A stretch of 64,000 bases of DNA, taken from the NCBI GenBank assembly GCA_021234535.1, contig CM037840.1:27347020-27411019 (forward strand). Direction: 5' to 3'. Origin of the DNA: Stichopus chloronotus (Eukaryota > Echinodermata > Holothuroidea > Aspidochirotida > Stichopodidae). The notes beneath the pieces are model-generated. The model worked only from the letters and a program-made list of their open reading frames with translations. It did not search any database and was not told the origin of the DNA. Shown piece by piece: positions 48,814 to 61,269 of the stretch; position 1 is the stretch's first letter; each line of letters opens with the position of its first letter. The position numbers and the translations under genes were made by a program.

Positions 48814-51653
48814 ATATTAGGACAGTTTCTATCACGTTTTCGAAGAGACGGGCAAGGATGCGCAAAGCCGACGAAAGAAAAATTCTTGATCAAATTGCTA
48901 TTTATGAACAACTGTACTCTTTTAATCCTACTGATGAGACTGAAAGTTTGTTATGCAATGCTAGAACAAAATTAGAAGAACTATACGACTTTAAATTGAA
49001 CGGTATCATTGTTCGCTCAAGGGCTCGCTGGGCAGAGAAAGGGGGAAAAAGACTAAATATTTTTTAGGTCTTGAAAAACGAAACAAGATTTCTAGTACTA
49101 TCAATGAGGTAATTACCGATGATAATCTTATTCTACGAAACCCTGTTCATATTTTGCGTGAAGCTGGAAAGTTTTATTCAAACCTTTATATGAAAGATAA
49201 CACTATCTCCCCCTTTAACTTAAACCAGAGTTGCAATTTTCAGCATTCTGCTCTTTCTAATGATCAAAAGGCTAATTGTGAAGGCTTCTTAACATTGTTC
49301 GAATGCAGTCAGGTGCTCCGTTCTTTAGCAAGAAACAAATCCGCCGGGTCTGATGGACTCCCTACCGAATTTTATCTTACCTTTTGGAACGATATTGGAC
49401 AGCTGGTCATTGATTCATTTAATTGTGCTTTCGACAAAGGTTATTTCTCTGACGAACAGGGCAGAGCTATAATTCCTTTGATTCCTAAACCAGGAAAGGA
49501 CACTAGATACCTTAAGAACTGGCGCCCTATTGCACTGTTAAACACGGACTACAAAATTGCAGCTAAATGTATAGCTTCCCGTTTGAAAAAAGTTTTACAT
49601 TCAATCATAGGTAATGAGCAAAGAGGTTTTTTAAAAGGAAGATTTATAGGCGAAAATACAAGATTAATACAAGACCTTATTACATATTGTGAAGAAAAAT
49701 CTGTACCAGGAGGGTTATTATTTTTAGACTTCGAAAAAGCTTTTGATCGTCTGGACTGGAGCTATATTCAACATACTCTTACAATTTTTAATTTTGGACA
49801 GCAGTTTAAGAATTGGATTAATGTATTGTATAGCAATGTTACTTCATGCGTTTCAAATAATGGTTATTTGTCTGATTATTTCAGAAAACTACGTGGTGTT
49901 CGACAGTGTTGCCCATTGAGCCCTTACCTTTTTACTATTTGTACTGAAATTCTCTGTTCTTTGATTAATTCCAATCAGTTAATTCAAGGCATCACAATTT
50001 CTGGTGCATCGCTTAAGATATCTCAATATGCTGATGATACTGTTATTATTACTGACGGTTCCGAAAAGTCACTTTTTGAGGTGAACAAGGTTTTACAAAG
50101 GTTTTGTGATAATTCCGGCCTGAAGATTAATTTTGATAAATCACATTTATTCCTACTTGGGCCGTTGTCCAAGTGTCATCCTAATTATCTGGACCGCTTT
50201 AACTTCGAATTAAATACTACCGTTATGAAGTATTTGGGAATTTCTTTTTCACATCATAGAGATGATTTTTTCCGTTTAAACTATTTACCCAAGCTTTCTC
50301 GGGTAAAAAATACTCTTCGACTTTGGTCAGTAAGAGATATTACTCCTATTGGGAAGATTCTTTTAATAAAAACCTTTGCTCTCTCTCAGCTGGTTTTCCT
50401 ATTTATGGTGCTTCCTAATCCACCTGATAATTATTTCGATGATTTGAATAAGTTATTTTTCAATTTTATTTGGAATCATAAGCCCGATAAGGTGAAGAGA
50501 GCTGTGCTTTGTAATTCAAAACAAAATGGAGGTTTAAATATGATAGATGTTCGAATTTTTGCTAATAGCTTAAAAACAAAATGGGTTAAAATGTACGGTT
50601 GATGATAGTAATAGACCTTGGAAATTATTTTGCACTTATGCCTTACGTAATTATGGAGGTGATTTTCTTTTCACTTGCAATTTTAACAGAGGTAATATAA
50701 TTTTATCAAACAACTTTATCAGGGATGTTTGTGACGCTTGGGCAAGTGTTAGTTTTACCACGCCTCAAAATGATTTTGCAAGCCAAGTGGTATTAAAAAA
50801 TAATTTCATCAAAATTAACAAACGGGTTGTTTATTTCGATGTATTAAAACAGAATAAGGTTTACAAAGTACGGGACTTTTTTACAAGAGAGGGCGGTGTC
50901 CTATTGTATCAGAACTTTGTTGATAAGCATGGCATTAGAAACTTCCCTTTTACCCACTATTATGGTATAATTTCAGCAATCCCGTCTCATTGGAAAATAA
51001 ACTTAGGTCAGGACAGTGGTGTCAATTTGAATTATTGTCAACTAGTAAAACTTTCTTTAAAGCAACGTGCCACCAACCTTGTTTACAGATCCGTTCTTTC
51101 AAATAATATCTCCTCTCCAAGAGCCGTAAGTAAATGGGAAGCATTGTTCCCGGATTATGATTTTGATTGGAAACTTATTTTTATGTTGCCTCATATTACT
51201 GTTAGGGATGCAAATATCCAGTATTTACAGTTTACATACCTCCACAGAGTTGTTGGAACTAATGATTTTTTATTTAAGGTAAAGATTAAAGAGTCCCCAT
51301 AATGTACCTTTTGTAATGCAGACAGTGAAACAATTGAACATCTTTTCTGGAATTGCCCTGTCACAAAAGCGTTCTGGGAAGAAATTTGTTCAAGTTGCTT
51401 GAGGGATGAACTAGAATTAGATGAGTTAACTGTTCACTTTGGGTATCTAGAAAATAGCAAAAGCATAATTAATTTTTTCCTTCTCTATGCAAAGTATTTC
51501 TTATATTCCTGTAAGAAAAAATGTTCAAGACCAAATGCTATTACATTCTACCATAAGTTTAAATGTGGCACCGAAGTGGAATTATATATTTTAATGAAAC
51601 AAAATCAGTTTGACGCAGCAAACAAGTACCGATCGGCTGTAACCTCCCTTTAA
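48786..51653 (+). pseudogene. LINE reverse transcriptase and C-terminal region, frame-broken
   Basis: The linker after the endonuclease is read to about 49040, with the frame changing in a G5A5 run. The RT frame then runs to 50602 and contains SAGSDGLPTEFY, NWRPIALLNTDYK, FLDFEKAFD (first catalytic Asp, codon near 49727) and QYADDTVII (YADD at 50027-50038). The usual RQGCPLSP block reads RQCCPLSP. A one-base shift near 50598 moves the C-terminal part (DDSNRPWKLF onward) to another frame. This runs to 51653 and is interrupted by TAA at 51300, just before CTFCNADSETIEHLFWNC, the Cys-x2-Cys-x8-His-x4-Cys motif of L1/Tx1-type ORF2. The activity would be target-primed cDNA synthesis. Confidence 0.9.
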
Positions 51654-51897
51654 ATGTTGTTTTGTAACATGTTAATATTTATTATCTCAACATACTTAGA
51701 ACGTGATGTCTCACGGTTTTATTGATGAGTCAGAAACTTTGTTAATTCTTCCTGTTGAAAAGTATGTATAATTTCAATGAATTTCCGCAGTAAGATTTGA
51801 TGTAAATAATGTAACCGAAATATTAAGGTGAACATTTTGTTCAAATCACTGTCTTTTTTAGTAACAACGTGAATAAAGAGATGCAAAAAAAAACCAA

Positions 51898-51908
51898 AAG
51901 TCCAATCA
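51898..51908. repeat. 3' target-site duplication of the LINE
   Basis: AAGTCCAATCA, an exact match to 48113-48123, separated from the A9 run by CCAA. It marks the 3' end of the insertion. Confidence 0.8.
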
Positions 51909-53865
51909 TGTTACTCAGATCTGTCAACTTATATCAAACGGACTAAAGAATCTTTTCTGTTCCTTATCTAAAGAATACAATGACAAAAAATTATGAGTGT
52001 TAACATTGATTTTACTCAACCGTTTTATTTGAGAGTCAGTCCTATAGATTTATTTATCAAGTCACCAATACGTACAAACAAAGGTATAGCCATCACCGTA
52101 CACTGTTCTCTCTTTTTACAAGTTTAAGTTGTAAAGAAAAGTTACAAATATATGTGATTTGATTGATGGGATTCTTCAAGGCTGTGATTAATTTTCAGTT
52201 GCTTAAGACCAAGGGTCTGTCTTCATTGTATTTATATTTCCATACAAATTTGTCATCAGCGGATCGAAATGCAAAGTTCGAAAATGATGTCAAATAAAAG
52301 TAAATCGTTGTTGTAACAGTTTATATTGAAGTTACAATATTACGAGTTTGCAATGTTTAAGAAACTCACCATACACCCCAATTAAAATTGTATACGATGT
52401 GTATGTACAAAGGGAAAAAAACTCGAAGCATAGTAGTTAATGCAAATTAATTACGAGAAATCTTTTAAAAAGTAGATTTATATGTAAGAATGATACTTGG
52501 TAAACAGTTAAACTTCGATTATTATATCTGTCATTTACACCAAACTTAAACAAGACAAGCTAGATTGTTTTTTCCTATCATCCCATTGATATGTTCCGAT
52601 GTTACCTTTTAAAGTGACGATATCTATAATGAAATAATTATAAGTAAAATAATTATAATTTCCGACATTTAATCATACATACCAGATAACTATAGAATAA
52701 AGAGAATCTTTCAGTCTCCTTTATAACTGATATGTAGCCATTGCAATCTACACCTTTTTCATACGATATTTGTTTTGTTTTTTTAGATTTATTACTATTG
52801 TTGACAATTTTGAAATCAGTTTAAATGTTGACGTTCGGGAAAAAAAATCTTCGTATCATTGTTTTCGTAATACGAAGCAAAGCTGACAATTTTGGAACTA
52901 CTCAATCGGTATAAAAGTATCATTTACAAGGAAAATTACAAGATGCTTCAATGAAAATTCTGAAATTTGCTGATGACCTTGGGAAATATCTCAGATATTG
53001 GAAATTTGAGGGATACATGGTATGATTGCACACAATTATCACTCCTCCGAAGCTCAGTTGTAGTTTTTTTCAGTTCTACGAAACATCGCATTGTTCGATT
53101 CAATTTTTTTTTTCATATTTTGGAATTTACAAGGTAGGAGGTTTTATTTCCCCTTTACTCGTATTTATATATATTACGTTTTTCTTCTTTTTTTTAATTT
53201 ACAAATTAAATACATTTTCCTATCTTAAATAAGTGAGCAAATTTTCCGCTTAAAGTCCAATCTCAAATAAAAAGTGTGATGGTGTAATTATATAGTCTGT
53301 TACATAATATGATACACCACCAACATTTTTCCGACCAATTATTTCCAGATATAATTTTTAAAAGGATTACATAGAAGCCTAATAAATGAAGCAAATACGC
53401 TACAGTAGTATGGGAAATGATAGGACTTGGTTGTCAAGAGAATTAGAGAAATTGATAATTACCGATTAAACGCACAAATTTGTTTTCATTTTTATTTTTC
53501 ATAGAATTTGGATAACTCTGCTACTGCCATGACATATTTCGTGTCATTCTTGTCAAACCCAATTTTTTTTAAAGAAAAGATAGTTAGTCGTAGAACGGCG
53601 ACAGGTCACGCGGTAGTCTTGGTCAAGACTTGGTGTATCTTTCCGGCCCTACTCGCACAATCCACGAAAACATACAGTGTATGCAATATGCCCACAGTAC
53701 AATAATGATCAAATTTGAGGGCGCCCATCCTCGGACCTGCATTTCCTCAGTTTGGATATTGGTATCAGGGCGCTCTGTATGTACAACATATGCAACTTAT
53801 GAAAGATTCGAACCTGTACAAGTTACTGAAAGAAAAGAACTACCATCGTCTTATCACAAGACTAG
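51909..53865. other. Spacer without a recognised gene
   Basis: Very AT-rich, with T-runs near 53104-53114 and 53182-53192. Nothing recognisable was seen on either strand. Confidence 0.55.
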
Positions 53866-54967
53866 TCACGTGGTCGACATGGTTGCCAAAGTGACAGAAT
53901 GGTCCTCGCGGGGTACTCTTTCGTGCAATCTCGGCATACACCTCCTAAAATAAGGGTATGTGTCAAGAAACGCCTGCCGGTAGATCGAACCGAAAGCGTT
54001 GTAGACGATCGGGTTCAGCAACGAATTGATCAAAGTAACGACGACTGTTACGGTTATGTAGTGGACACTGTTATTAAATCTATTCGTTTCTTGAAGACTG
54101 AAGTATACACATGTGAACACATCACTCAGTGACAAACAGAAGCAAAACACCCCAGTGTTGACAATGACCATTTTCGTCAAGTTATTTTGCTCTCTCAAGT
54201 GAAGCCTGTGGGATTCTTCACCGGCCGAGGGAAGTTGCCCGAGCATCCTATAAATCATCACAGACAGGGACACTGAGACGGCTACTGTTATGACTTCGAT
54301 GGCTACCAATATGCAGCTTACTATGAAAGTACATGTTAGCCTTTTTCAACGAGATGATCGGTTCGTGTAACTCTTGTCCTGCTATTTCTTTATCGTACGA
54401 AGTAACGCATAAGGCGTTAGACGTCCACTTTCCATGGAAGATTAGAACGAAGAAGACGACTGCAAGAGTGTAAAGAAAAGCAATGACACAGAGACCCATC
54501 GCACCTGCGGAAAGCGCGGACGCTTTAAAACTAGAAGAGCCCACTTGCTTGACGGGGTCTTTTATGGTGAGATACCGTTCGACAGATATGACCGTGATAA
54601 TGAGACAAGATACAAACTGAAATGGGAATCGAAATATGATGGCAACCTCTATGTGGATGCCAATGGTATGGTCCAACGCGTCCGCAAACCAACGCACACC
54701 TAGGCTCGTGTAGAAGAGCGCTATCATCGCATCGATAACCGAGAGGGTGACAAGAAGCATTCTGAGATGGGTATTTCTCAGTCGCTGATGCTTGGCGACA
54801 GTAATCAGAAAAAGGAAATTGGAGAGAAATGCCAAAGAACCTAATGTCATAGTGGAGACAGACAGGCAAAAACTGTAGGCAAGTTTTCCATGATGGTGAC
54901 CCTTGCAAGGCGAATCCACAGCATAAGAACTCTCCGACTCGAAGTCCATGTTAGACATGTTAAACAT
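53866..54967 (-). pseudogene. Class A GPCR, diverged copy 4: one frame break before TM5
   Basis: Begins at the ATG at 54965-54967. The first frame encodes an N-terminal tail with Cys (DSPCKGHHHG), TM1 (LSNFLFLITV), TM2 (LSVIDAMIALF), TM3 ending in SVERY, TM4 and ECL2 with ALCVTSYD. At about 54320-54335 the frame changes. The second frame carries TM5 (VAIEVITVAVSVSLSVMIY), TM6 (VFCFCLSLSDVF), TM7 (INSLLNPIVYNAFGSIY) and a Ser/Thr-rich end at 53866. It is clearly the same family as the copies at 0.6, 8.3 and 17.7 kb but considerably diverged, and has no duplicated flanks in common. Total length (about 365 codons) is normal for a class A receptor. Ligand unknown. Confidence 0.85.
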
Positions 54968-56359
54968 GTGATAATTCGATTAATCAAGCAAAGCTTTTCT
55001 TTTACGTGTGAAATTGCAGTTCAGTTTACTTTAGTGTTACGAACGTACCTTTTAATTCTTATGACTGCTGTGTGGAGACGACTCCTCCATCGACCGATAG
55101 ACTTTGACGAAGGGCAAAAATTAAAACTCTGTAAAATATGTTATAAACCCTTATGATCACTCATTCAAAACAAAGTTTTTTAACCACGAGGAGAGATTTA
55201 CATGAAATTAATTTGGCAAGAATTTTTTTTTATTATTTACAACAGCGTGGAATTATTCACCACATGTGAATTGATTTTTAATTTATTTATTTATTTGTCT
55301 GAAAGTGAAAAAGATTAATCGCTATCAACCTACAGAAAAATACTCAGTTGCTTAACCATTTGCTTGATTTTTAAGAAAAGGAAGTAGGGTTCATTTACTT
55401 ATGTATTTTCAAAGTCTTCAAAAGTCTTCTAAGAAACTGTGTCACTCTGTTTATGTGTGAAACAGTTAAATAAATGGTTACGCTTAGGTTACACGTACAG
55501 ACACATTGAAGTATTCTCCCGCCTGTGTAGCATAACAAAGCGTAATTCTTCTATGCTTGTTTCATTTGCTTCTGCAACTTCGTGTTCGTGGTTATTTCAC
55601 GGGTATTTGTGCCGACGTTGCTATCCGTAGTGAAATACGTTACAAAAACAGAAGTGATTTAGTTTTTAGAAAACGACCGTTATGGAAGTTGCATATAAAA
55701 GAAGGCTTTTGCACATCAGTATCTTAAGGCACTTGTTAAGTGAAGATTCTGGCTTAAATGTACAAGAGAGAAATACAGAATAAGTATGCCAAATGTAGCA
55801 TTGGCCGACAAATTAATCGATGAAACTTTACTTAAAGCATTGAAACGAGGTGACGAAACTAAATCGTGGAATAGGATTTGCCAGATGGCATGAAACACTC
55901 CACTGTTTATAATTGATACCTTTAATCCTGAAGAAGGTATTTATTACATATTTAACCCACATAGGCCCTTTGAGATTGATAATGTAATGGCTAATTTATC
56001 CCCCTCTCCTGTCGAGTACATTTTAGTCATTTGTCAAGGAAAAAACATTACTGATTACTAGCTGAATGTCACATCGTTTTAGTAAAATAACTTCAACTAT
56101 AAATTTTCAGATACTTTGGCTTCTCTATGTTCTGTCAAAGGGCAATATTACGACAGATGTATCGGCCCATACCAACAAAGATCCAAAGAGACTTACAAAG
56201 TTATCGAATTTAATTACACATTGTATTCGAACTGTAACCTTCCTCTCAACTGATGCCGTTAAGTCGTTTTCTTCGCATTTTTGTCCACATCTCGTAGTCC
56301 CTGGGTGGTTATGGTTAATTCTCTGTGAGAATTTGATAGCTTTAGCGATGACTGTTGAA
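54968..56359. other. Spacer without a recognised gene
   Basis: AT-rich, with a short (TTTA)n run near 55270-55293. The space between GPCR copy 4 and its relic holds no recognisable reading frame. Confidence 0.5.
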
Positions 56360-56690
56360 GTTTGCCAATCCCTTTGACATGCCCGTTGATGGACCGAACC
56401 AAAAACGCATGCAGAAGACAGGGGTTAACAAAGAATTGAGCAAAGTGTCAACAATGGTTGTGGTTAAATGCACTGCAAACTGGAAATGGTAGAAAATAGG
56501 TCAGTCGGATACTTTGGAAGTCCTCTCTAAGTAACGAAGTTCTGAAATGATCGATTTAACAGAATCTGAATTCGGTTCAAGATTTTCTAAGCTCACCAAC
56601 AGATATCTCCACGATGTATAGGCTACACTGTCACTAAGCGTGATGATACATGCAACAACAACAAAGAGTTGCAGAGTAATTGGGTTTAAA
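56360..56690 (-). pseudogene. Decayed GPCR relic (TM6-TM7)
   Basis: The minus strand encodes a TM6-like stretch (LFVVVACIITLSDSVAYTS), which parallels FCFCLSLSDVFTCVYFSL in copy 4. After a stop it continues with HLTTTIVDTLLNSLLTP, which parallels HYITVTVVVTLINSLLNP. In the shifted frame HAFLVRSING matches NAFGSIYRQ. The TM1-TM5 part was not found above 56700. It is therefore a fragment of a fifth or sixth family member, related most closely to copy 4 about 1.4 kb away, and older than the others judging by its damage. Confidence 0.6.
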
Positions 56691-59099
56691 AATAGAAATT
56701 ATCACATTTTGAGAAATATTTTTGCTATTCGTAAATTGGTCACCTGCTTTACAATCTTGTGATGCAATGTCGTCAGGAACTGGTGTAATCCTTCTTTTTT
56801 AAAAAAACGGTCACAGCTGGCTTGAGTTCGTTTGTTTTTCTTCTTTTTTTTTTCTTTTTTTTTGTCTTAAGCGTTTAACTCCTATTGTAGGTACAGTTCT
56901 GAGGAAGTTACTTGTTCGTTCCAGATTTTTGAAAATGGTTGTCCAATCAACACAGCATGAGACCGTCAAAGTCTGTCATAACTTCCCTGCAAAGTTACGT
57001 TGCACTTTTATACAGAGACATCGCATTCATATCGAAATTCCGTGTCTGCAAGATGATTTTCTGCAAAAAATAAAGCTCTCTCTAAACGTTTAAAAGATAT
57101 GCGGCAAGACACGAAAGCATGCTGATTTCAAATAAAAGTAGCGTAATTGAGTGTCAAGCAGTACGCAATGCACCGTGGGCACTCAGTTTTCAATAGAAGT
57201 GGCACTATCCCCGTGAAGGAAATCAAACCTGTACTTGGTAGATGTCAAAATACATCTGAATCCGCCAAAACAGATGAACAGACAGGGGAAACGTTATCTT
57301 GCAAAAGACACCACCATAAATGTTAGGCCTTTACAAGACGATACCTAATACAGTGTTAATGGTTGTTCTAGGAAATCGATAACTTGAATGTCATTTTACA
57401 CTTGTCAAATATTTACTAATGCTTTAGGATACCAAATCGTCTCTTGCTATTGCTGATATTTACAGCTAAAAGTGTCACCATCAGGTCGATCTTCCCCTGA
57501 AATTGAATGAAATGCACTCTGGATTCAGTTGAGGTTGGTATAACGTCCGGTTCCAACTGGAGTCCAATTGCCATAGTGAGAAAGATAAGAGAGACAAACT
57601 CTTCTGGACCAAGCTTGGCCCAGCTAGCATTGATTAGGCCAAGGTAGTGACAAAACAGATCTACCCCAATCGACAGCTCAATTTTCACCCCACTTGGAAT
57701 CCGATGTGGTGTGTTGGCAGGGATACACTGAAGTAACGTAAAAAAAATGATGAGGTCGACCGCGGTTGAAGAAATAAATTTCAAAATCACATATATCTTC
57801 TTAACATTTTGTATAAGATGAATGGTGCAGAAATTGAGACGCTAATTTTAGTTGTGGAGTGTACGGGGGTTGTCTTTTGTGAGAAGGTTTCCATTCACAG
57901 TATGTATTATTGTTCAATTAAAACACATTCTCTTCTACCTAAAGCATGATCTATCAACAAAATCAAGGAAGAATATTGCAGGATGTAAGTTGACATGTTG
58001 TTTTTACAAACATAACACACGAGGATCTCACTGTGCAGATGGGGTCTTCACACTATTTTGAGTTCGCAGCCTCTAATGTGTGATCTTATTACGAAAGTAT
58101 ATTCCTTATTCTAACGGCCAGCCAAAATGTTCTCGGACTGATTTCATACAATCGACTGCATGAGCGTCCCTAGTATGGAATAGACCATACACACATAAGA
58201 ATACTAACCATTTGCTCACGGAAGAAAAGCAACATGAGAGGTGTTGTGAGTTGAACTCTAGGTTTCTTTGTACCGACAACAAATCTGTTTTGTTAATTCT
58301 TCTGCCGTATTTTTGTTACATGTCAGGAAAAGAAAATATTCCTCATTGGTGGTTCATAAATTTTCAAATCGTTTGTACCTTTCCAAACAACGTTGGCTTG
58401 TACAAGAAAGTGTTTTACTGAATAATGAAAATTATCTGTGATTTGGTAAAATTACAATGTTCATGTTTGTTCTTTCAAATACATTGTATGCTCATTTTCT
58501 GTCATTGATATGCTGTAAAGCTTACCTTCATCAGCAAACCTTCATCACCTTAATTATACTGTCTCTTAGAACTTTAAGCTTTCAATTTATGTTTCGCACA
58601 CAACAAACAGCTATCGGGTAACTAGTCCCTTCGTTCAGACTCGAGTACACAAAGATCATCATATATTATTTATTTTTTATTTCTACAGCTTCCCAGTAAC
58701 ACGGGGTGCAGAGTCTGGAGATTTACATTGCAGGCGTATATGGTTACTGCAATAGATTACTGCTATAGGGTTTGTGTAATTACCATGCATGATGCCACAA
58801 AACCGCTTGTTTGTAACACTGCTAACTATATCTAGAGGGATTTATAACATCAACGTAGAGGACAAATATCGACCAGTTCAAGGGAGGTAATAGTGGCTAT
58901 TTTCCTCGGGCAATCATTACACATAAATACATCAAATATTACCACGGTGTTGCTTTAAAATATTGAAATATTCAAGACGAGATACACATTTCGAATTCGC
59001 GGGCCATATCGCATTGTGAGACGCCAACTACTTGTCTACTTTTTAGACTGACAACAAGACATCAGTTGATCGATGACGTAGCATGTTCACCACGTCGAT
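56691..59099. other. Spacer without a recognised gene
   Basis: Contains a T-rich run at 56840-56865. A minus-strand open frame of 124 codons (57416-57790) has hydrophobic stretches but no recognised domain, and was not accepted as a gene. Confidence 0.45.
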
Positions 59100-59290
59100 G
59101 TCGCTAGAACTTGACCATCGGCAGCAACCTTGGTCGTAAAGCTTTGCTGTAGGTAATCCTATTCATCGGGTACGAATAAAAATTACTTTGATACCAACTA
59201 GGAATTGAAATTTCACACGAAAGTAAAGAGCACCCAAATCCGTAATCATGAAACTCTTATCACACCGATGAATATGTGATCAAAAAGGAT
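59100..59290 (+). repeat. Dispersed repeat copy, direct orientation
   Basis: Matches about 34225-34415 in the same orientation. The shared blocks are GGATACCAACTGG versus TGATACCAACTAGG, CGAAAGTAAA, and GAAACTCTTATCACACCG. Together with 59880-60350 it forms a large imperfect inverted repeat. Confidence 0.65.
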
Positions 59291-59879
59291 AAGCTCAAGT
59301 GACACTTTCTGATGCATCTCCTTTAAAATTTCAGTTCCCTGGTTGTTGCATCCAACCTTTCAACTTTACATCCCATGGGATTTCCTCTTGATTCCACCAC
59401 TGAAAGTAATATGCAGTTGGTCCAGAAAAGGCTTTCCAATCGTTATTAAGTTTCCTATCTGTCAGAAGCTTAATGTAGAAATCAGTCCGTCAGAATTTTT
59501 TAAAATATGAATTTTAAACAAAAGCCATATTTGTGTAATATATGAATATGGGACTATACCCATTCATTTGCTTGTGCTTGACGTCACTCCACCGTTGAAC
59601 TATGAGCAATTAAGGACAAAATTGCTGCCTCCATTGTCCTCACTCGACTCAATATGGATCAAAAAGTCAATAATTCGCTTGATACAACGAAACTGTGTTC
59701 CGTAATGATTCTAATCAGTGAGAAATATTTATTTTCTTTTAATAGTCAGACTGTAAAAAACGCTGTAAAAGTGTTCCCTTTAAACCTCTTCACAACATCG
59801 GTGTCGTTTAATCACGGAGGTGCAAATTAGAAGGAGTTACAACTGAAAGTTAAATTTATGCTAATCCTGTTCGATTTTC

Positions 59880-60350
59880 TCCGATGTGATAAGAGTCCCA
59901 GTTTATAAGGGATGAGCACGGCTTAAAACACCTGCTTGTAATCTATGAAAAAGATTACTCAGAACAATGCTTTGATGCCAAGGTTGTTGCCGACAGTCAA
60001 TACAGGACTTAAAGCTCACCAATCAAAACGACTGGTTATCTCTTCTGCATCAAGATGGACTAGCGTATAAGAATAAGGAGTAGGGCTTTTGCCATATGCA
60101 AATGATTAAAATGAACATAAGACTATAATTTACAATTGAATTTTTATCAATTACCGTAAACTTTCGCAATTTAGTAGGTGTACCCATGTTCAGCAAATTA
60201 CACATCCTGAAACTGGTCTACTATGATAAACGTCAAGGAGGCGTCGAAAAGGTGAAAACCAACTTTCAAGAATAGCGACTGGCAATGTTATAACTATGAA
60301 CAAAATTTTCCAATGTAACTAACGACGTAGCAGACAACATGAACCCTTTC
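59880..60350 (-). repeat. Dispersed repeat copy, inverted orientation
   Basis: The reverse complement aligns with about 33950-34430. The shared blocks are GTCATTTGCATA versus AATCATTTGCATATGGCAAAAG, CATCTTGAT...GAAGAGA(T/A)AACCAGT, ATTACAAGCAGGTGT, and CTCTTATCACATCGGAGAAAATC. Further out, ACTATAACATTGCCAGTCGCTA also matches. It is thus a copy of part of the 28.8-36.4 kb repeat family. Confidence 0.7.
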
Positions 60351-60639
60351 ACGTTAAGACCTAAGTGCGTTTAAGCCCATTGAATCACGGTTTGAAGAAG
60401 TAGCATACGCTGAAATTAGCTGAGCTGTTTTCATTTATTATTCGTCTATAGTTTTAAATTGTTGTTATCAAAAATACACTTATGGCATGCATTATCAACC
60501 TCTCTATACCCTCTGATGGCAAACATACCCAGATATATAATGCAACGACAAAACTGAGACAATTTACATTTTTTATCACTCATTTCATATGAAAATGCAC
60601 AAACATGCAGCATTTTGTATGAAGTGAAAATTGTTTGTT

Positions 60640-61200
60640 AGAACCAACTCTAAAAGGCCTTCTGTTCATAAACCTCCCACGAGATCAGTAGTTTGTTCAA
60701 ATCACTATGACCTTCGCAGGGGTGTAGGGATGTGGAGGATCTGCCAGGTAAAAAAAGAAAGAAGGAAGGATTACTTGGAAGGGTCTAAGAACCCCAGAAT
60801 CACCAAGAAAGATGAAAAATAAAACCATTGCTTAACAGAATGGGAATTCCTGAAGAAAGTTCAATTCATATCTAGAATCAACTGTAGCAACCATGATTTT
60901 GCATGCAGCCTACCCCAAGTTAGCAAAAACTCCTCTTTGAGTCCTTCCTCAGGCCAGTCTTTTATACAAATCACTATTACCTGCAAGGGCAGAGGTGTGT
61001 ACTGTGGCGAAAAGTCTGTGCCAGGTGGACAAAAAAATCTCAGCAACCCAAAAAGGTTTAAGAATGATTCTTTCACTCACCTAGAGGAAGAAATAAAATC
61101 ATTACTTTCAAAGTAAGACTTACTGAAAATATATTCAGTTCAAACCTAGCATCAAATCTGTAGCATCATTTTGCATCTAGCCCACGCTACGTTAGGGAAA
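60640..61200. repeat. Tandem duplication, about 290-bp period, with exon-like content
   Basis: The halves at about 60640-60925 and 60930-61200 share CAAATCACTAT, GGCAGAGGTGTG versus GCAGGGGTGTAG, the CCAGGTRRAMAAAAA block, AGGAAGAAATAAAA-like sequence, and an ATCTRTAGCA(T/A)C...TTTTGCAT end. In the second half one frame reads ITCKGRGVYCGEKSVPGGQ onwards to a TAA at 61114-61116. The first half has stops in the matching frame. A small Cys-containing exon was possibly duplicated here; its identity is unknown. Confidence 0.5.
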
Positions 61201-61257
61201 AAATGGATACCCCTCTATTTCGACCCCTTCCCAGGACGACGATCAGGCATCGTCTTG

Positions 61258-61269
61258 CCCCCCCCCCCC
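61258..61269. repeat. C-run
   Basis: Homopolymer C tract (about 11-12 bases) just downstream of the tandem duplication. Confidence 0.8.

Larger units (their letters stand above)
48124..51895 (+). mobile_element. 5'-truncated L1/Tx1-like LINE
   Basis: About 3.8 kb non-LTR retrotransposon copy. It starts inside the endonuclease domain and continues through reverse transcriptase and a C-terminal Cys/His motif. After a short 3' UTR it ends in AATAAAGAGATGC plus an A-rich tail (51873-51893). An exact 11-bp direct repeat flanks it (48113-48123, 51898-51908). This structure is what target-primed reverse transcription with incomplete 5' extension produces. The coding part has three frame breaks (about 48795, 49040-49050, 50598) and one in-frame stop (51300-51302), so it is inactive as sequenced. 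The exact target duplication suggests a fairly young insertion. Confidence 0.9.

Noticed and set aside
53795..53835. B-box-like GGTTCGAATCT on the minus strand
   Set aside because: No A box at a suitable distance and no foldable tRNA arms.
57416..57790. Minus-strand open frame of 124 codons with hydrophobic stretches
   Set aside because: No recognisable family or motif, and it does not match the GPCR copies nearby. In AT-rich DNA of this length a frame of this size can arise by chance.
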